This document shows positions 16,071 to 24,629 of a stretch of DNA of 64,000 bases, in pieces; within the stretch, counting starts at the first letter, position 1; every line of letters starts with the position of its first letter. Where the stretch lies: contig NZ_CP016786.1 in NCBI RefSeq assembly GCF_002285495.1, positions 2,122,001 through 2,186,000 on the forward strand, read 5' to 3'. The translations under genes were made by a program, and so were the position numbers. This stretch comes from Clostridium isatidis. Lineage in GTDB: Bacteria; Bacillota; Clostridia; Clostridiales; Clostridiaceae. The notes beneath the pieces were generated by a model that ran no database searches, was not told where the DNA came from, and saw only the letters and a program-made list of their open reading frames with translations.

Positions 16071-18137
16071 ATGAGAAGAGAATATATAACTTATTCTAAT
16101 GATCTGCCTATAAAAATATCTTATGTAAATATTAAAAATTATCCTATCCATTGGCATAATGCAATTCAAATAATATATGTTTTAAAAGGTAAGATTTCTG
16201 TAAATATTGATACAGATTCCTTTGAACTATATGAAAGGGAAGTTGAAATTATTAATGTAAATGAGGCTCATAGTATATCTAGTGATGAAGATAATGAAGT
16301 CTTACTATTTTTTATAGATCCTTATTTTTTTGAAAAGTATTATAAGGATATAAATAATGTTTTCTTTTATACAGGTTCTACAGATGAGGGTCCTCAAGAA
16401 GGTGAAGAATATTTAATTCTTAAAGAACTTCTATCTAAACTCCTATGTGAAGTAGTTCAAAAAATAGAAGATTATGATGAAGAGGTAGAAACTATTTTAG
16501 TCGAACTTTTATATCATTTAATAAATAATTTTCACTATCTTACTTATGAAAAAGAAGAATTAAAAGAAAAAACAGAGCAACTAGCAAGATATCATAGAAT
16601 TTCTAAATATATTTTTAATAATTATGATACAAATATAACCCTACAAGATATTGCTAAAAAGGAATTTTTAAGTCCAGATTATTTATCTCATGAAATTAAA
16701 TATGCAACCGGATATAGCTTTACAGATTTAGTAAACTTGACTAGAGTTGAAGAGTCGGTCAAATTACTTCTAGATACAGACTTAAGTATATCTGATATTT
16801 CTGATGAAGTAGGCTTTTCCCATGTTAGATATTTAAATAAAAATTTTAAAATATATTATAATTGCACTCCGCTTCAATTTAGAAAAAAGTATAAATTAAG
16901 TGAAAAAGAATTTGAGGAAGCAAAAAGATATGAAATTTTGGATTTAAAAAATGCCTTAGAAAATCTTTCAAGCGATTTAGAAGACTATGAAAGATTTAAT
17001 TATGAAAATAAATTATGGACTATTCATATAAATATGGATGATAGTGTAGGATTATTTAATACAGAGTATAGGGAAATTATTAACTTAGAGGATGCCTTTG
17101 ATTTATTGTTGGAAGACAATAAAGATATACTTGAAGAAATCCAAGAAGAACTTCACTTCAGCTATGCAAGACTTAATAATATGTTTTGTAATGATATGGG
17201 AGTTTTCCCTAAATCAGATTTTTATAATTGGAATAAGGCCAAAAGTGTTATAGAATTTCTTGATTCTATAGATTTATATCCATTAATATTAATTGATAAT
17301 CCAAACTTCACTTTAGAAAAATATATTCAAATTATCCAAAGCTTTCTAGAATATTTTAACGAAATTGATTATATAGATATTTCAAACTTTAAATTTCAAT
17401 TTACAAATATAATATCTAAAGATATTAAGGCTGGCTTAATAGATTTTATTAGTTCTAATTACAATATAGATATTATAGAAAATGATTTTATCTCTGTCAA
17501 AAGTTTAAATAAAATATATGATACCATTTATATGCTTCCTTTTATCATCCATAATACTATTTTTCAAAAGAACTCCTTAAACTTTTTAAGGGCCTATGAT
17601 GTATTAGAGAAAGAAGCAAGGCTTACAAATGAAGTTTTTATAGGAGCCCCTGGTATTGTAAATGATATGAATATAAGAAAACCATCTTACTATGCTTACT
17701 ATTTTTTAAGTAAGCTTGGAGAGGAAATAGTTTTATTAGAAGATGGCTGCATTGTAACTAAAGATGAAGATGGATATTGTATACTTTTATATGCTTATAA
17801 TGAAGATATTACAGAGCTTAAGGATTATGATAAAATCTTTAAAAAAAGAGGAACTAAAAACATATATAAAAAACGCATATCCTTAAATATACAAAACATA
17901 AAAACTAATTCAAGAATTATCACATATGAAGTAAGCGAAAAGGTAGGTTCATCCTATAACTACTGGTTGTCTATGGGATCTCCAGATAGATTAAATAAGG
18001 AAGAAAAAGAAATTCTACACAAAGCTTCCTTCCCAAAAATAGAGTTTAAATATTCAAAGAAAAGTCCAATTTTAAATATTATTACTGAATTAAAAGGATA
18101 TTCAGCTAAATTGATATATATTAAAAAAGCAAGATAG
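16071..18137 (+). CDS. AraC-family regulator with large C-terminal GH39-like extension
   Basis: A 688-residue regulator. Residues ~1-95 form a cupin-like sensor (IHWHNAIQIIYVLKGKI, VNEAHSI). Residues ~175-285 are the AraC double helix-turn-helix (ITLQDIAKKEFLSPDYLSHE, ISDISDEVGFSHVRYLNKNF). The remaining ~390 residues resemble a degenerate glycoside hydrolase family 39 barrel: the stretch RKPSYYAYYFLSKLGEEIV and the closing SYNYWLSMGSP with a beta-sandwich pattern recall GH39 xylosidase C termini. I see no clear catalytic Glu pair, so it may sense rather than cut sugar. The ATG at 16071 follows AAAAGGAG; an upstream GTG at 16047 lacks spacing. A GTTAGGAGTGTGG repeat begins three bases after the stop. 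Confidence 0.85.
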   Translation: MRREYITYSNDLPIKISYVNIKNYPIHWHNAIQIIYVLKGKISVNIDTDSFELYEREVEIINVNEAHSISSDEDNEVLLFFIDPYFFEKYYKDINNVFFYTGSTDEGPQEGEEYLILKELLSKLLCEVVQKIEDYDEEVETILVELLYHLINNFHYLTYEKEELKEKTEQLARYHRISKYIFNNYDTNITLQDIAKKEFLSPDYLSHEIKYATGYSFTDLVNLTRVEESVKLLLDTDLSISDISDEVGFSHVRYLNKNFKIYYNCTPLQFRKKYKLSEKEFEEAKRYEILDLKNALENLSSDLEDYERFNYENKLWTIHINMDDSVGLFNTEYREIINLEDAFDLLLEDNKDILEEIQEELHFSYARLNNMFCNDMGVFPKSDFYNWNKAKSVIEFLDSIDLYPLILIDNPNFTLEKYIQIIQSFLEYFNEIDYIDISNFKFQFTNIISKDIKAGLIDFISSNYNIDIIENDFISVKSLNKIYDTIYMLPFIIHNTIFQKNSLNFLRAYDVLEKEARLTNEVFIGAPGIVNDMNIRKPSYYAYYFLSKLGEEIVLLEDGCIVTKDEDGYCILLYAYNEDITELKDYDKIFKKRGTKNIYKKRISLNIQNIKTNSRIITYEVSEKVGSSYNYWLSMGSPDRLNKEEKEILHKASFPKIEFKYSKKSPILNIITELKGYSAKLIYIKKAR

Positions 18138-18140
18138 TAG

Positions 18141-18196
18141 CAGTTAGGAGTGTGGAGTTTTGAGTGTAAAGTGTGGAGTTTGAAGTGTGAAGTTTT
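18141..18196 (+). repeat. GTTAGGAGTGTGGAGTT wobble repeat, copy 1
   Basis: CAGTTAGGAGTGTGGAGTT, then diverged units (TGAGTGTAAAG, TGTGGAGTTTGAAG, TGTGAAGTTT), start directly after the AraC gene stop. The same motif occurs at 53108-53224 and 58391-58452, each time at a gene's 3' end and in the sense orientation of that gene. The rest of 18138-18383 is AT-rich without other features. Confidence 0.8.
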
Positions 18197-18383
18197 AGCA
18201 TGGTTATTTTATAGCAGAAATGTACTTATACTGCATTAATTTTGATAATTAATACTTTTTTACTTTTTCCAACTTATAATAAATCTCTTAATTGTACCTT
18301 AAATAGAACATTTAAATCAATGCTTTCAGCTCCTTGTATATATATAATTTAAATATAAGATTAATTAAAAAGGAGTTGTAATT

Positions 18384-18467
18384 ATGAGAGGACTTTTCTT
18401 TTCTCCTAGAATATTTTATAAATTTTCTATATTTAGTATATTTTCATCTATGTTTAATAGAAATTAA
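18384..18467 (+). CDS. Candidate 27-residue peptide ORF
   Basis: A short ORF, unrecognised, with AAAAAGGAG eight bases before its ATG, a TATAAT at 18343-18348 that could be its -10, and a hairpin terminator just after its stop. The peptide begins MRGLFFSPRIFYKF, is rich in Phe, Ile and Ser, basic at the N terminus and ends in NRN. It is convergent with two XRE-TPR regulators. RRNPP-type regulators commonly work with small exported peptides, so it may be a signal peptide precursor; it could equally be a chance ORF or a leader peptide. Confidence 0.4.
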   Translation: MRGLFFSPRIFYKFSIFSIFSSMFNRN

Positions 18468-18475
18468 CATAAAAA

Positions 18476-18536
18476 TTACCCCTAGGAAAGATAGGCTTAA
18501 CAAACTATCAACAACTAGGGGTAAATTTATTTTTTA
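18476..18536. terminator. Bidirectional terminator between peptide ORF and TPR regulator
   Basis: TTACCCCTAG (18476-18485) and CTAGGGGTAA (18515-18524) form a 10-bp stem, T-rich on both sides. It sits between convergent transcription units. Confidence 0.82.
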
Positions 18537-18537
18537 T

Positions 18538-19794
18538 TTATTTATCTTCTTTCAATTTCATTGCTAGTCCAAAATATTTTAAGGATTCTCTTGTTTCTCC
18601 TAATTTATAATACATTTCAGCCATATCCAAATATCTTTTATATTTTTCTTCTTTATTTGAAAATTTCAATAGTGAATCTAAAGATAAGTTCATATAAATT
18701 TCTGCCTGATCATACATTTCTTGTTTTTGAAGTATCATTCCCTTTAAATAATAAGCTTTTTCTATTTCTATAATATCATCACTTTCAATGGCACAATTTA
18801 AAGCTATATCTATTATCTCAAATGCATATTCATATTCTTCATTGTCATATAGTGTTTTCACGCAGTTATTTAAAAACTTCACATATTCATTTTTATTTTC
18901 CTTAGGAAATAATTTAATTCCTTCTTTAATTTCATTTAACCCTTTTTCTTTATCTTTTATAGCAAAAAAACATTTTCCATTTTCACCTTTTGCTATTGCT
19001 AAATCCATTAAATTATCTCTTTTATAAAAATATGAAAGGTTAACGTATTTTTCTTTTCCTTCATTATTAATTAGTATATTAATTCTTGCAAAGGCGTGAT
19101 ATAAATCTCCCTTTTTATCATTATCTTCAATATTATCAATATATCTTATAGCTTCGTTTAAAGAATTATAAGCCTTTTCTAAACTACTAATATTTAAATA
19201 AGATATTCCCTGCTTATAACAAATATAAGAATACTTATCTATATCTAACTCTTTTTTCTCTGTAAGCAGCGGCTTTATTCTTTCATAATAGTTGATTGCT
19301 TCAGAATATTCTTTAGTACTATAAAAGAATTCAGCCATATCAGTATAGTAAATAATAGTATTATCTGGAGTGTTATTCTTTTGATATAAATCATAGTATT
19401 GCGATACTATAGAATGTATATTTTCAACTTTACCTTTTTCAACATAATAATTAAATAATATATGAGTAAATTCAAAAGCCAAATCATCATATGAATATTC
19501 TAAAGCATAATTAATATTATTCTTTAATGCTTCTTCTTTTTCTTCTATTGCATTTGTCTTTATAAATTCAAGATTAGAAATTAACTGTTCTTTAACATCG
19601 CTTACTAAGTAATCATAATCTATGTTGAGTTTTTTTGAAACATACTCCAAAATATCCTTATCAGCTTTTATTTTTCCGTTTTCTATACAACTCATTTTGG
19701 ATATTGATACTTTATCTCCACATAATTCTTTTAAAGTTACTCCATGATATATTCTAATTCTTTTAATCTTCTCTCCAGTTGATAATATCTCCAT
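18538..19794 (-). CDS. XRE-TPR transcriptional regulator (RRNPP-like) 2
   Basis: A 418-residue cytosolic protein: an N-terminal XRE helix-turn-helix (residues ~5-65, GEKIKRIRIYHGVTLKELCG, KMSCIENGK) followed by about nine tetratricopeptide helical pairs (for example YYTDMAEFFYSTKEYSEAINYYERI; ending YKLGETRESLKYFGLAMKLK). This layout is shared by peptide-responsive RRNPP regulators such as PlcR and Rgg, and by clostridial QssR-type proteins. The ATG lies five bases after GGGGGAG. It follows its paralogue by 18 bases in one operon. The HTH is less canonical than in the upstream copy. Ligand and targets are unknown. Confidence 0.82.
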   Translation of the reverse strand: MEILSTGEKIKRIRIYHGVTLKELCGDKVSISKMSCIENGKIKADKDILEYVSKKLNIDYDYLVSDVKEQLISNLEFIKTNAIEEKEEALKNNINYALEYSYDDLAFEFTHILFNYYVEKGKVENIHSIVSQYYDLYQKNNTPDNTIIYYTDMAEFFYSTKEYSEAINYYERIKPLLTEKKELDIDKYSYICYKQGISYLNISSLEKAYNSLNEAIRYIDNIEDNDKKGDLYHAFARINILINNEGKEKYVNLSYFYKRDNLMDLAIAKGENGKCFFAIKDKEKGLNEIKEGIKLFPKENKNEYVKFLNNCVKTLYDNEEYEYAFEIIDIALNCAIESDDIIEIEKAYYLKGMILQKQEMYDQAEIYMNLSLDSLLKFSNKEEKYKRYLDMAEMYYKLGETRESLKYFGLAMKLKEDK

Positions 19795-19812
19795 TAATCT
19801 CCCCCGCCTGGA

Positions 19813-21114
19813 TTAATTCCTAAGGATTCCCATTTCCTTAAAAATATTTATCCCTTCATCTAAATATTTAGCAGCTTCTATATCTCTTTTATTATCAATA
19901 TAGAATTTTCCAATCATTATTGCAATCTGCCCAGCTTGTTGATATAAACCATTTGTTTTAGCTATTTCATATGTATTTAATAAAGTATATTCAGCATCTT
20001 TTAGTTTATCATTTATCATATGAATTCTATACCACAATATATTAATTTCAACTAAATGCTCAAAATCTTCATCTTTTAGATATTGCTTAATTTCATTTAA
20101 TAATTCTTCACATTTTTTAATATCTTTTATTTTAATATAATTTTCACACATATTTATTAAAGTGGATATTAGTTTTTCATCTTTTCTTCTAATTCTTATT
20201 TCCTTAGCAATCTCATAATGCTTAAAGGATTCTTCAATATTTTCAAATCTATAGAACAGTTTTCCTAAATTATTTTCTATTTCGGAAATATTATTTAATT
20301 CTTCCAGTTCTTTATATACTTCTAAACTTTTTTGAGAATATTTTATAGCGTTTGATAAGTCTCCTTTAGCATTGTATTCTTCAGAAATTAATAATAATGT
20401 TTTTGCATATTCTTCTTTATTGTTAACTTGTTCAAATTTACTTTTTGCTAAAAAAGAATAATCCATGGCTTTCTTTATATTTTCAGTTATATAATAAGAT
20501 TCAGCCATATAATAATAAATTTCCCCAAGTAACGAATCATCTCCTATATTATTATCTAAGTATACCTTTTCTGCTTGTCTTAAATAACTATTAGCAGAAT
20601 GATATGCTTTTAACTTTAAAGTTATCTTACCCAAATTTAGGAAGGTATTTATTATTTCCTCATGATTATTATTTTTAATAAAAATTACATTTGCTGATAA
20701 GAAAAATTGCTGAGCTAAAGTAAGTTCGCCTTTAGCCATATATATCTGTGCTCTTATATATAGTATTTTTGCTTTCCTATAATCTAAATTGTACTTTTCA
20801 ACATAATATAATGCATTTTCAATATATTTTTCTCCAGAAAAATAATCTCCTGCTAAAATATATGCTTCTGCCATTTGTTCATAATAAATACTTATCTTCT
20901 CAGCTTGAGTTTCTTCTGACTCCATAAGATATTCAACAGAAGTTTGAAGTTCCTCTGCTAAATACTCTAATAAATCCATAGAGGGATTTGATCTTCCTGA
21001 TTCAACTAAGCTTATTTGCCCAGGTGTAATTCTATCCCCAGCTAGATCTTTAAGAGTCATATTTAATTCTTTTCTTCTTCTTTTTATCTTTTCTCCTAAT
21101 GCAAGAATCTCCAT
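19813..21114 (-). CDS. XRE-TPR transcriptional regulator (RRNPP-like) 1
   Basis: A 433-residue paralogue of the next gene. XRE domain at ~4-65 (ALGEKIKRRRKELNMTLKDLAG, ITPGQISLVESGRSNPS) and then TPR repeats to the end (QMAEAYILAGDYFSGEKYIENALYY and similar). The start chosen is the ATG at 21114, seven bases after AAGGAAG; a GTG six bases upstream is too close to it. It leads a two-gene operon with a strong promoter at 21217-21245. By family, such proteins bind DNA through the HTH and a peptide or protein partner through the TPR groove; which partner applies here is not known. Confidence 0.83.
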   Translation of the reverse strand: MEILALGEKIKRRRKELNMTLKDLAGDRITPGQISLVESGRSNPSMDLLEYLAEELQTSVEYLMESEETQAEKISIYYEQMAEAYILAGDYFSGEKYIENALYYVEKYNLDYRKAKILYIRAQIYMAKGELTLAQQFFLSANVIFIKNNNHEEIINTFLNLGKITLKLKAYHSANSYLRQAEKVYLDNNIGDDSLLGEIYYYMAESYYITENIKKAMDYSFLAKSKFEQVNNKEEYAKTLLLISEEYNAKGDLSNAIKYSQKSLEVYKELEELNNISEIENNLGKLFYRFENIEESFKHYEIAKEIRIRRKDEKLISTLINMCENYIKIKDIKKCEELLNEIKQYLKDEDFEHLVEINILWYRIHMINDKLKDAEYTLLNTYEIAKTNGLYQQAGQIAIMIGKFYIDNKRDIEAAKYLDEGINIFKEMGILRN

Positions 21115-21216
21115 TAACACTCTTCCTTTTCATTCACATAAATTCTTAATATCTCGATATTTATTTTACATAATTATATCATAATTTTACAGATTTATAT
21201 AGTTATTCTTACTTTT

Positions 21217-21245
21217 GTATTAAGATATTAGAGTTTTTTCGTCAA
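21217..21245 (-). promoter_or_regulatory. Promoter of the XRE-TPR operon
   Basis: TTGACG (21240-21245) and TAATAC (21217-21222) on the minus strand with a 17-base spacer; leader about 95 nt. Confidence 0.65.
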
Positions 21246-21314
21246 ATTTTAGTATAAATAAATAAATTTTTTTATGTTTTTTGTCATTTATTTAGTTGAT
21301 TTCATTATAAAAAA

Positions 21315-21364
21315 AACAATTTACAATAAGTAAGCTCAAAAGCCTTTCTTAATTGTAAATTGTT
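21315..21364 (-). terminator. Terminator after the small protein at 21394
   Basis: AACAATTTACAAT (21315-21327) and ATTGTAAATTGTT (21352-21364) form a 13-bp stem followed by T runs on both strands. Confidence 0.75.
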
Positions 21365-21393
21365 TTTTTATATTACATTCACATTTTTTATCT

Positions 21394-21564
21394 TTATTTT
21401 ATATATTCCATTATTGCATCATATGCGTCTTCAGCCATATTAGCTGCTTTCCTTCCCATTTTTTTGATACTTCTTTGTTTTTTTCTATCTAATTGTGGAT
21501 ACATCATAGCACTTACTGCCACCCCTAATACTGCACCTGTTACAATAGTTTTCATAGTTTTCAT
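21394..21564 (-). CDS. Small YtxH-like hypothetical protein (56 aa)
   Basis: A 56-residue protein starting at an ATG five bases after GAGGTGAT. It has a short hydrophobic N-terminal segment (TIVTGAVLGVAVSAMMY) followed by a basic stretch (DRKKQRSIKKMGRKAA) and an amphipathic helix. This resembles small YtxH/DUF3918-type membrane-anchored proteins of Firmicutes, function unknown. It has its own ribosome site and terminator, which supports it being real. Confidence 0.7.
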   Translation of the reverse strand: MKTMKTIVTGAVLGVAVSAMMYPQLDRKKQRSIKKMGRKAANMAEDAYDAIMEYIK

Positions 21565-21665
21565 AATATCACCTCATAATAATATTTTTTTAATTTTTCA
21601 TATTCTTATTATTAGTAATATTTTTTTCTTTAACCATTGAAATTATTGGTAAGGTGCTTCTTAGT

Positions 21666-22562
21666 TTAACTAATATCCTTTATATATTCTAACACCTTTT
21701 TTTGTTTCTCAATATTAAGTTTTGTAAGAAGTCTATTAATCTCTAAAAGAAGATCCTTATCTTCTTTAATTTCGACTGTTTCTTCTAATTTATTCTCATT
21801 GCTTGATTTAGCTACAATAATTTTATCTTCCTTATTATTAGTAATACTTATTATCTCTCTTTTTATATTTTCATTTTCAACAAATAAAAGATTATTAGAT
21901 AACCATTTATCTACTACTTTATTTGAAATAATAGATAATTTTTCTTTACATTTTTCATCTGCCAATTCATTAAAAATATCTCCAGTATGACTATCAACCT
22001 TAACAAAAATCACTTCTATGCCTAATTTCATTAATTCGTTCATCTTATTATAATATCTAATGGATGATTCTTCTCTTCTTTCCCAGAAACCTGTGGCATG
22101 ATGGGCAATTCCTTCATAATCATGGAATATTACAACTTTCTTATCCCTTTTATACAAAGCATATTCAACAGCTTTAATTGCAGCTTCTAATTCTCCAGCA
22201 ATCTGCCTAATATTACTTTGGGAGCTATCTGCTGATACTCCACTTTCAATATACTCCACCACATTATTTCTAACAGCAACTAAGCCGTATGCATATTTTT
22301 TAGAGCTTACACTATAACTTCCATCTACATAAACATGCAAACAATCCTCTGGATAATTATCTACACCTTTTTTAAAGATTTGACTTCCTTTATTTAAAAA
22401 GTTCTCAGCTTCTTTTATATCTTCAAAACTTTTATACTTTGCTCCCTTAACCCCTTTAACATATTTCAAACATTCGTCCCAGGTCTTAACTATTAGATTT
22501 TCTATTTTCTTATCATTTTCGAAATCATATCCTTCTTTTATAGCATAAACTTTCTTTCCCAT
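21666..22562 (-). CDS. Viroplasmin-RNase H family protein
   Basis: A 298-residue ribonuclease H1-type enzyme. Residues ~1-55 form a viroplasmin/caulimovirus-type N-terminal domain (MGKKVYAIKEGYD, WDECLKYVKGVKGAKYKSF), which in RNase H1 binds RNA-DNA hybrids. Residues ~75-215 are the catalytic fold with Asp in VYVDGSYS, Glu in AGELEAAIKA, Asp in IFHDYEGI and the last acidic site around HTGDIFNELAD. It should cut RNA in hybrids in the cytosol. The last ~75 residues (NKEDKIIVAKSSNENKLEE onward) are an acidic, lysine-rich extension ending in a predicted helix, not part of the standard fold. Confidence 0.9.
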   Translation of the reverse strand: MGKKVYAIKEGYDFENDKKIENLIVKTWDECLKYVKGVKGAKYKSFEDIKEAENFLNKGSQIFKKGVDNYPEDCLHVYVDGSYSVSSKKYAYGLVAVRNNVVEYIESGVSADSSQSNIRQIAGELEAAIKAVEYALYKRDKKVVIFHDYEGIAHHATGFWERREESSIRYYNKMNELMKLGIEVIFVKVDSHTGDIFNELADEKCKEKLSIISNKVVDKWLSNNLLFVENENIKREIISITNNKEDKIIVAKSSNENKLEETVEIKEDKDLLLEINRLLTKLNIEKQKKVLEYIKDIS

Positions 22563-22601
22563 AATATCTTCCTCTCTTTATAATGTACAATATACATTAT
22601 T

Positions 22602-23576
22602 TTAGATTGTTGAAATTTCTTCTATAAACCTATATATTTTTTCTACATTCCTTGCACCAGTTAAATTTACAGCATATTCTACTAAAGTTTTTAAAGTTAT
22701 TATTATATCATTCTTTCCTTGCCAATTTTCTAATATAACCACTATTGGAACATCATCTATTAATTTATTTAAGGTAAAAATTATAACTCCTATATCATCA
22801 ATATTTCCTATAAAAGGTATATTATCTGGAATTATATCTGTTGGAAAAGATATATAAGCTATTGCAGCTGAAATTACTAATTTTGTTTTAATTGGAACTC
22901 TTTTATCTTTAAGTAATCTATAAATTAAAGCCAGCATATCAGGTATTATAAACAAGTATTCCTTAAAAGGCTTTATCTTTTCTGGTAATTTGTTCTCAAA
23001 TATTCTTCTCCCCTTTGTATAGATATCCTCTACTTTTGCTACTTCCTTAATTTCTTCTTCATAATCTTCTTCCTCTGCTTCTTCTAACAGCTTTACATCC
23101 TCTTCCTTATTATCTTTTTTTAAAGTTCCTTCTATTGATATTTCAATGTTATTAGCTTCTACATATAAAGTATCTTCATTTACATTTATATTAGTAACAT
23201 CAAAATCAACATATGGTACATCTTTTAAAATATATTTTAAATCAATTATTACTTTCCCATCTAAATATTTTATTCCTTTTTCTTCAATAGCCCTTAAAGC
23301 AAATTTTAAAGCTGCCTTTCTTATAAAGGATATAATTTTAATTTTGGAAAGCTTAAAATCCACTAATTCTCCCTCAATAATTCCATTATCTACTCTTTTT
23401 AATTTCACACTCCCTGTAAAGTCCACTGTTACTATCTTTTTAAAACTTCCCTTAATTATAATATTCTCATTAATATCTATTTCAGAAACTTTTAATCCTT
23501 CTACTTTAACAAATTCATTTATAATACTTAATAAATCTTTCCCTTTTAAACCAATTTTAACTTCTGATATATTCAT
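22602..23576 (-). CDS. DUF1232 (YkvA-like) domain protein
   Basis: 324 residues. The C-terminal part (~215-290) is a DUF1232 domain with the signature IKTKLVISAAIAYISFPTDIIPDNIPFIGNIDD, a helix-turn-helix hairpin expected to dip into the membrane. The N-terminal ~140 residues are a beta-rich region of unknown type with many alternating hydrophobic residues; an acidic linker (EEAEEEDYEEEIKEV) joins them. The ATG at 23576 is preferred to a TTG at 23588 because GGAGGGG lies directly between. Function unknown; members are presumed membrane-associated. Confidence 0.8.
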   Translation of the reverse strand: MNISEVKIGLKGKDLLSIINEFVKVEGLKVSEIDINENIIIKGSFKKIVTVDFTGSVKLKRVDNGIIEGELVDFKLSKIKIISFIRKAALKFALRAIEEKGIKYLDGKVIIDLKYILKDVPYVDFDVTNINVNEDTLYVEANNIEISIEGTLKKDNKEEDVKLLEEAEEEDYEEEIKEVAKVEDIYTKGRRIFENKLPEKIKPFKEYLFIIPDMLALIYRLLKDKRVPIKTKLVISAAIAYISFPTDIIPDNIPFIGNIDDIGVIIFTLNKLIDDVPIVVILENWQGKNDIIITLKTLVEYAVNLTGARNVEKIYRFIEEISTI

Positions 23577-23685
23577 TTTCCCCTCCAAATTGTTAATATT
23601 CTATTTAAATTTCTACAGGAATTATTTAATCATTAATATTATTATAATGTATTTTTTAAAATAAAAAACTTTAATTTTAAAAAAA

Positions 23686-23710
23686 TATAACGGGGACTAG
23701 CCCCGTTATA
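23686..23710 (-). terminator. Terminator of the amidase gene
   Basis: TATAACGGGG (23686-23695) and CCCCGTTATA (23701-23710) with an ACTAG loop, followed on the minus strand by a T-rich tract. Confidence 0.85.
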
Positions 23711-23750
23711 TTATAATATCAAAATTTTCAGCTCAATGAAAATCCCCCAA

Positions 23751-23774
23751 AATTGTCAATTGTCCATTGTCAAC
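23751..23774. repeat. ATTGTCAATTGTCCATTGTCAAC wobble repeat
   Basis: Three diverged copies of the unit ATTGTC(A/C)A lie a few bases after the amidase stop. A related sequence (CAATTGTCAATTATCCATT) lies at 24591-24609, just after the stop of metQ2. Confidence 0.7.
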
Positions 23775-23780
23775 TATTCC

Positions 23781-24467
23781 TTACTCTTTAGGGTAAGGAA
23801 CAAGATGAACTCCTTTTATCCCTATTCTTTGTAACCTTTTCATTTCTTCTTCTGCATCTTGGTATTTTTTATAATATCCAACACATACTCTCCAACCTTC
23901 TCTTGTTGGAATTTTTCTATTCATTTTAGGTATGTCTAATAGTACTTTATCTACAAATGCTAAGCAAGCCTTAGCAACCATATAACCATACTTTTTACTA
24001 TCAAAGTTCTTTTCTACTTCTTCATTTGATAAAAATTCAGCTTCTATAATTACAGCCGGCATATTAGTTTCCCTTAATTCAATATAGCTGGCTTCCTTTA
24101 TCCCTCTATCCTTAGATCTTAAGTTTGCAACAATCTCAGCTTTTATAAGACTTGCCAGTTCTTCTGCCTTGCTTCCTTTTTCATATATAAAAACTTCTGT
24201 TCCAGTTACTAAAGGATCAACAAAGGAATTCATATGAAAGCTTATAAAATAATCTGCTCCCCAATCATTTGCTATTTTAGCTCTATCTTTATAACTTAAA
24301 TAAACATCAGATGCTCTTGTCAGTAAAACTGTTTCACCATTCTTCTCTAATAATCTCATGGCTTCATAGGCAGCTTCTAAATTTATATCTGCTTCTCTTC
24401 TATTGTTTTTTCCAACTGCTCCAGCATCACATCCGCCATGACCTGCGTCTAGTACCCACTTTGCCAA
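23781..24467 (-). CDS. N-acetylmuramoyl-L-alanine amidase with SPOR domain (CwlC-like)
   Basis: A 228-residue peptidoglycan amidase of the Amidase_3 type that cuts the MurNAc-L-Ala bond. Zinc ligands are visible: His in LDAGHGG (~res 9), Glu in READINLEA (~25) and His in SFHMNSF (~78); the catalytic Glu is in IIEAEFLS (~142). Residues ~190-228 form a SPOR-like repeat (WRVCVGYYKKYQDAEEEMKR). There is no signal peptide: it starts MAKWVLDAGHGG from a TTG seven bases after AAGGAGG. This architecture matches B. subtilis CwlC, which acts on the mother cell wall late in sporulation, so a sporulation role is likely (inference). It is alone in its unit. Confidence 0.88.
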   Translation of the reverse strand: MAKWVLDAGHGGCDAGAVGKNNRREADINLEAAYEAMRLLEKNGETVLLTRASDVYLSYKDRAKIANDWGADYFISFHMNSFVDPLVTGTEVFIYEKGSKAEELASLIKAEIVANLRSKDRGIKEASYIELRETNMPAVIIEAEFLSNEEVEKNFDSKKYGYMVAKACLAFVDKVLLDIPKMNRKIPTREGWRVCVGYYKKYQDAEEEMKRLQRIGIKGVHLVPYPKE

Positions 24468-24590
24468 GCTTTTTCCTCCTTATTAAAGTGCTATGTAAAA
24501 TCATATTCCATAATTCAGTATATTAATTTTACTTTTACTTGGTTACAAATTAAAAAATTAACACTTCTAAGAAGGAAATAGCAATCTTTA

Positions 24591-24610
24591 CAATTGTCAA
24601 TTATCCATTT
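24591..24610. repeat. CAATTGTCAATTATCCATT repeat
   Basis: Same low-complexity family as the repeat at 23751-23774. It lies about 20 bases after the metQ2 stop. Confidence 0.55.
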
Positions 24611-24629
24611 TATTTAAGATATCCTTATA

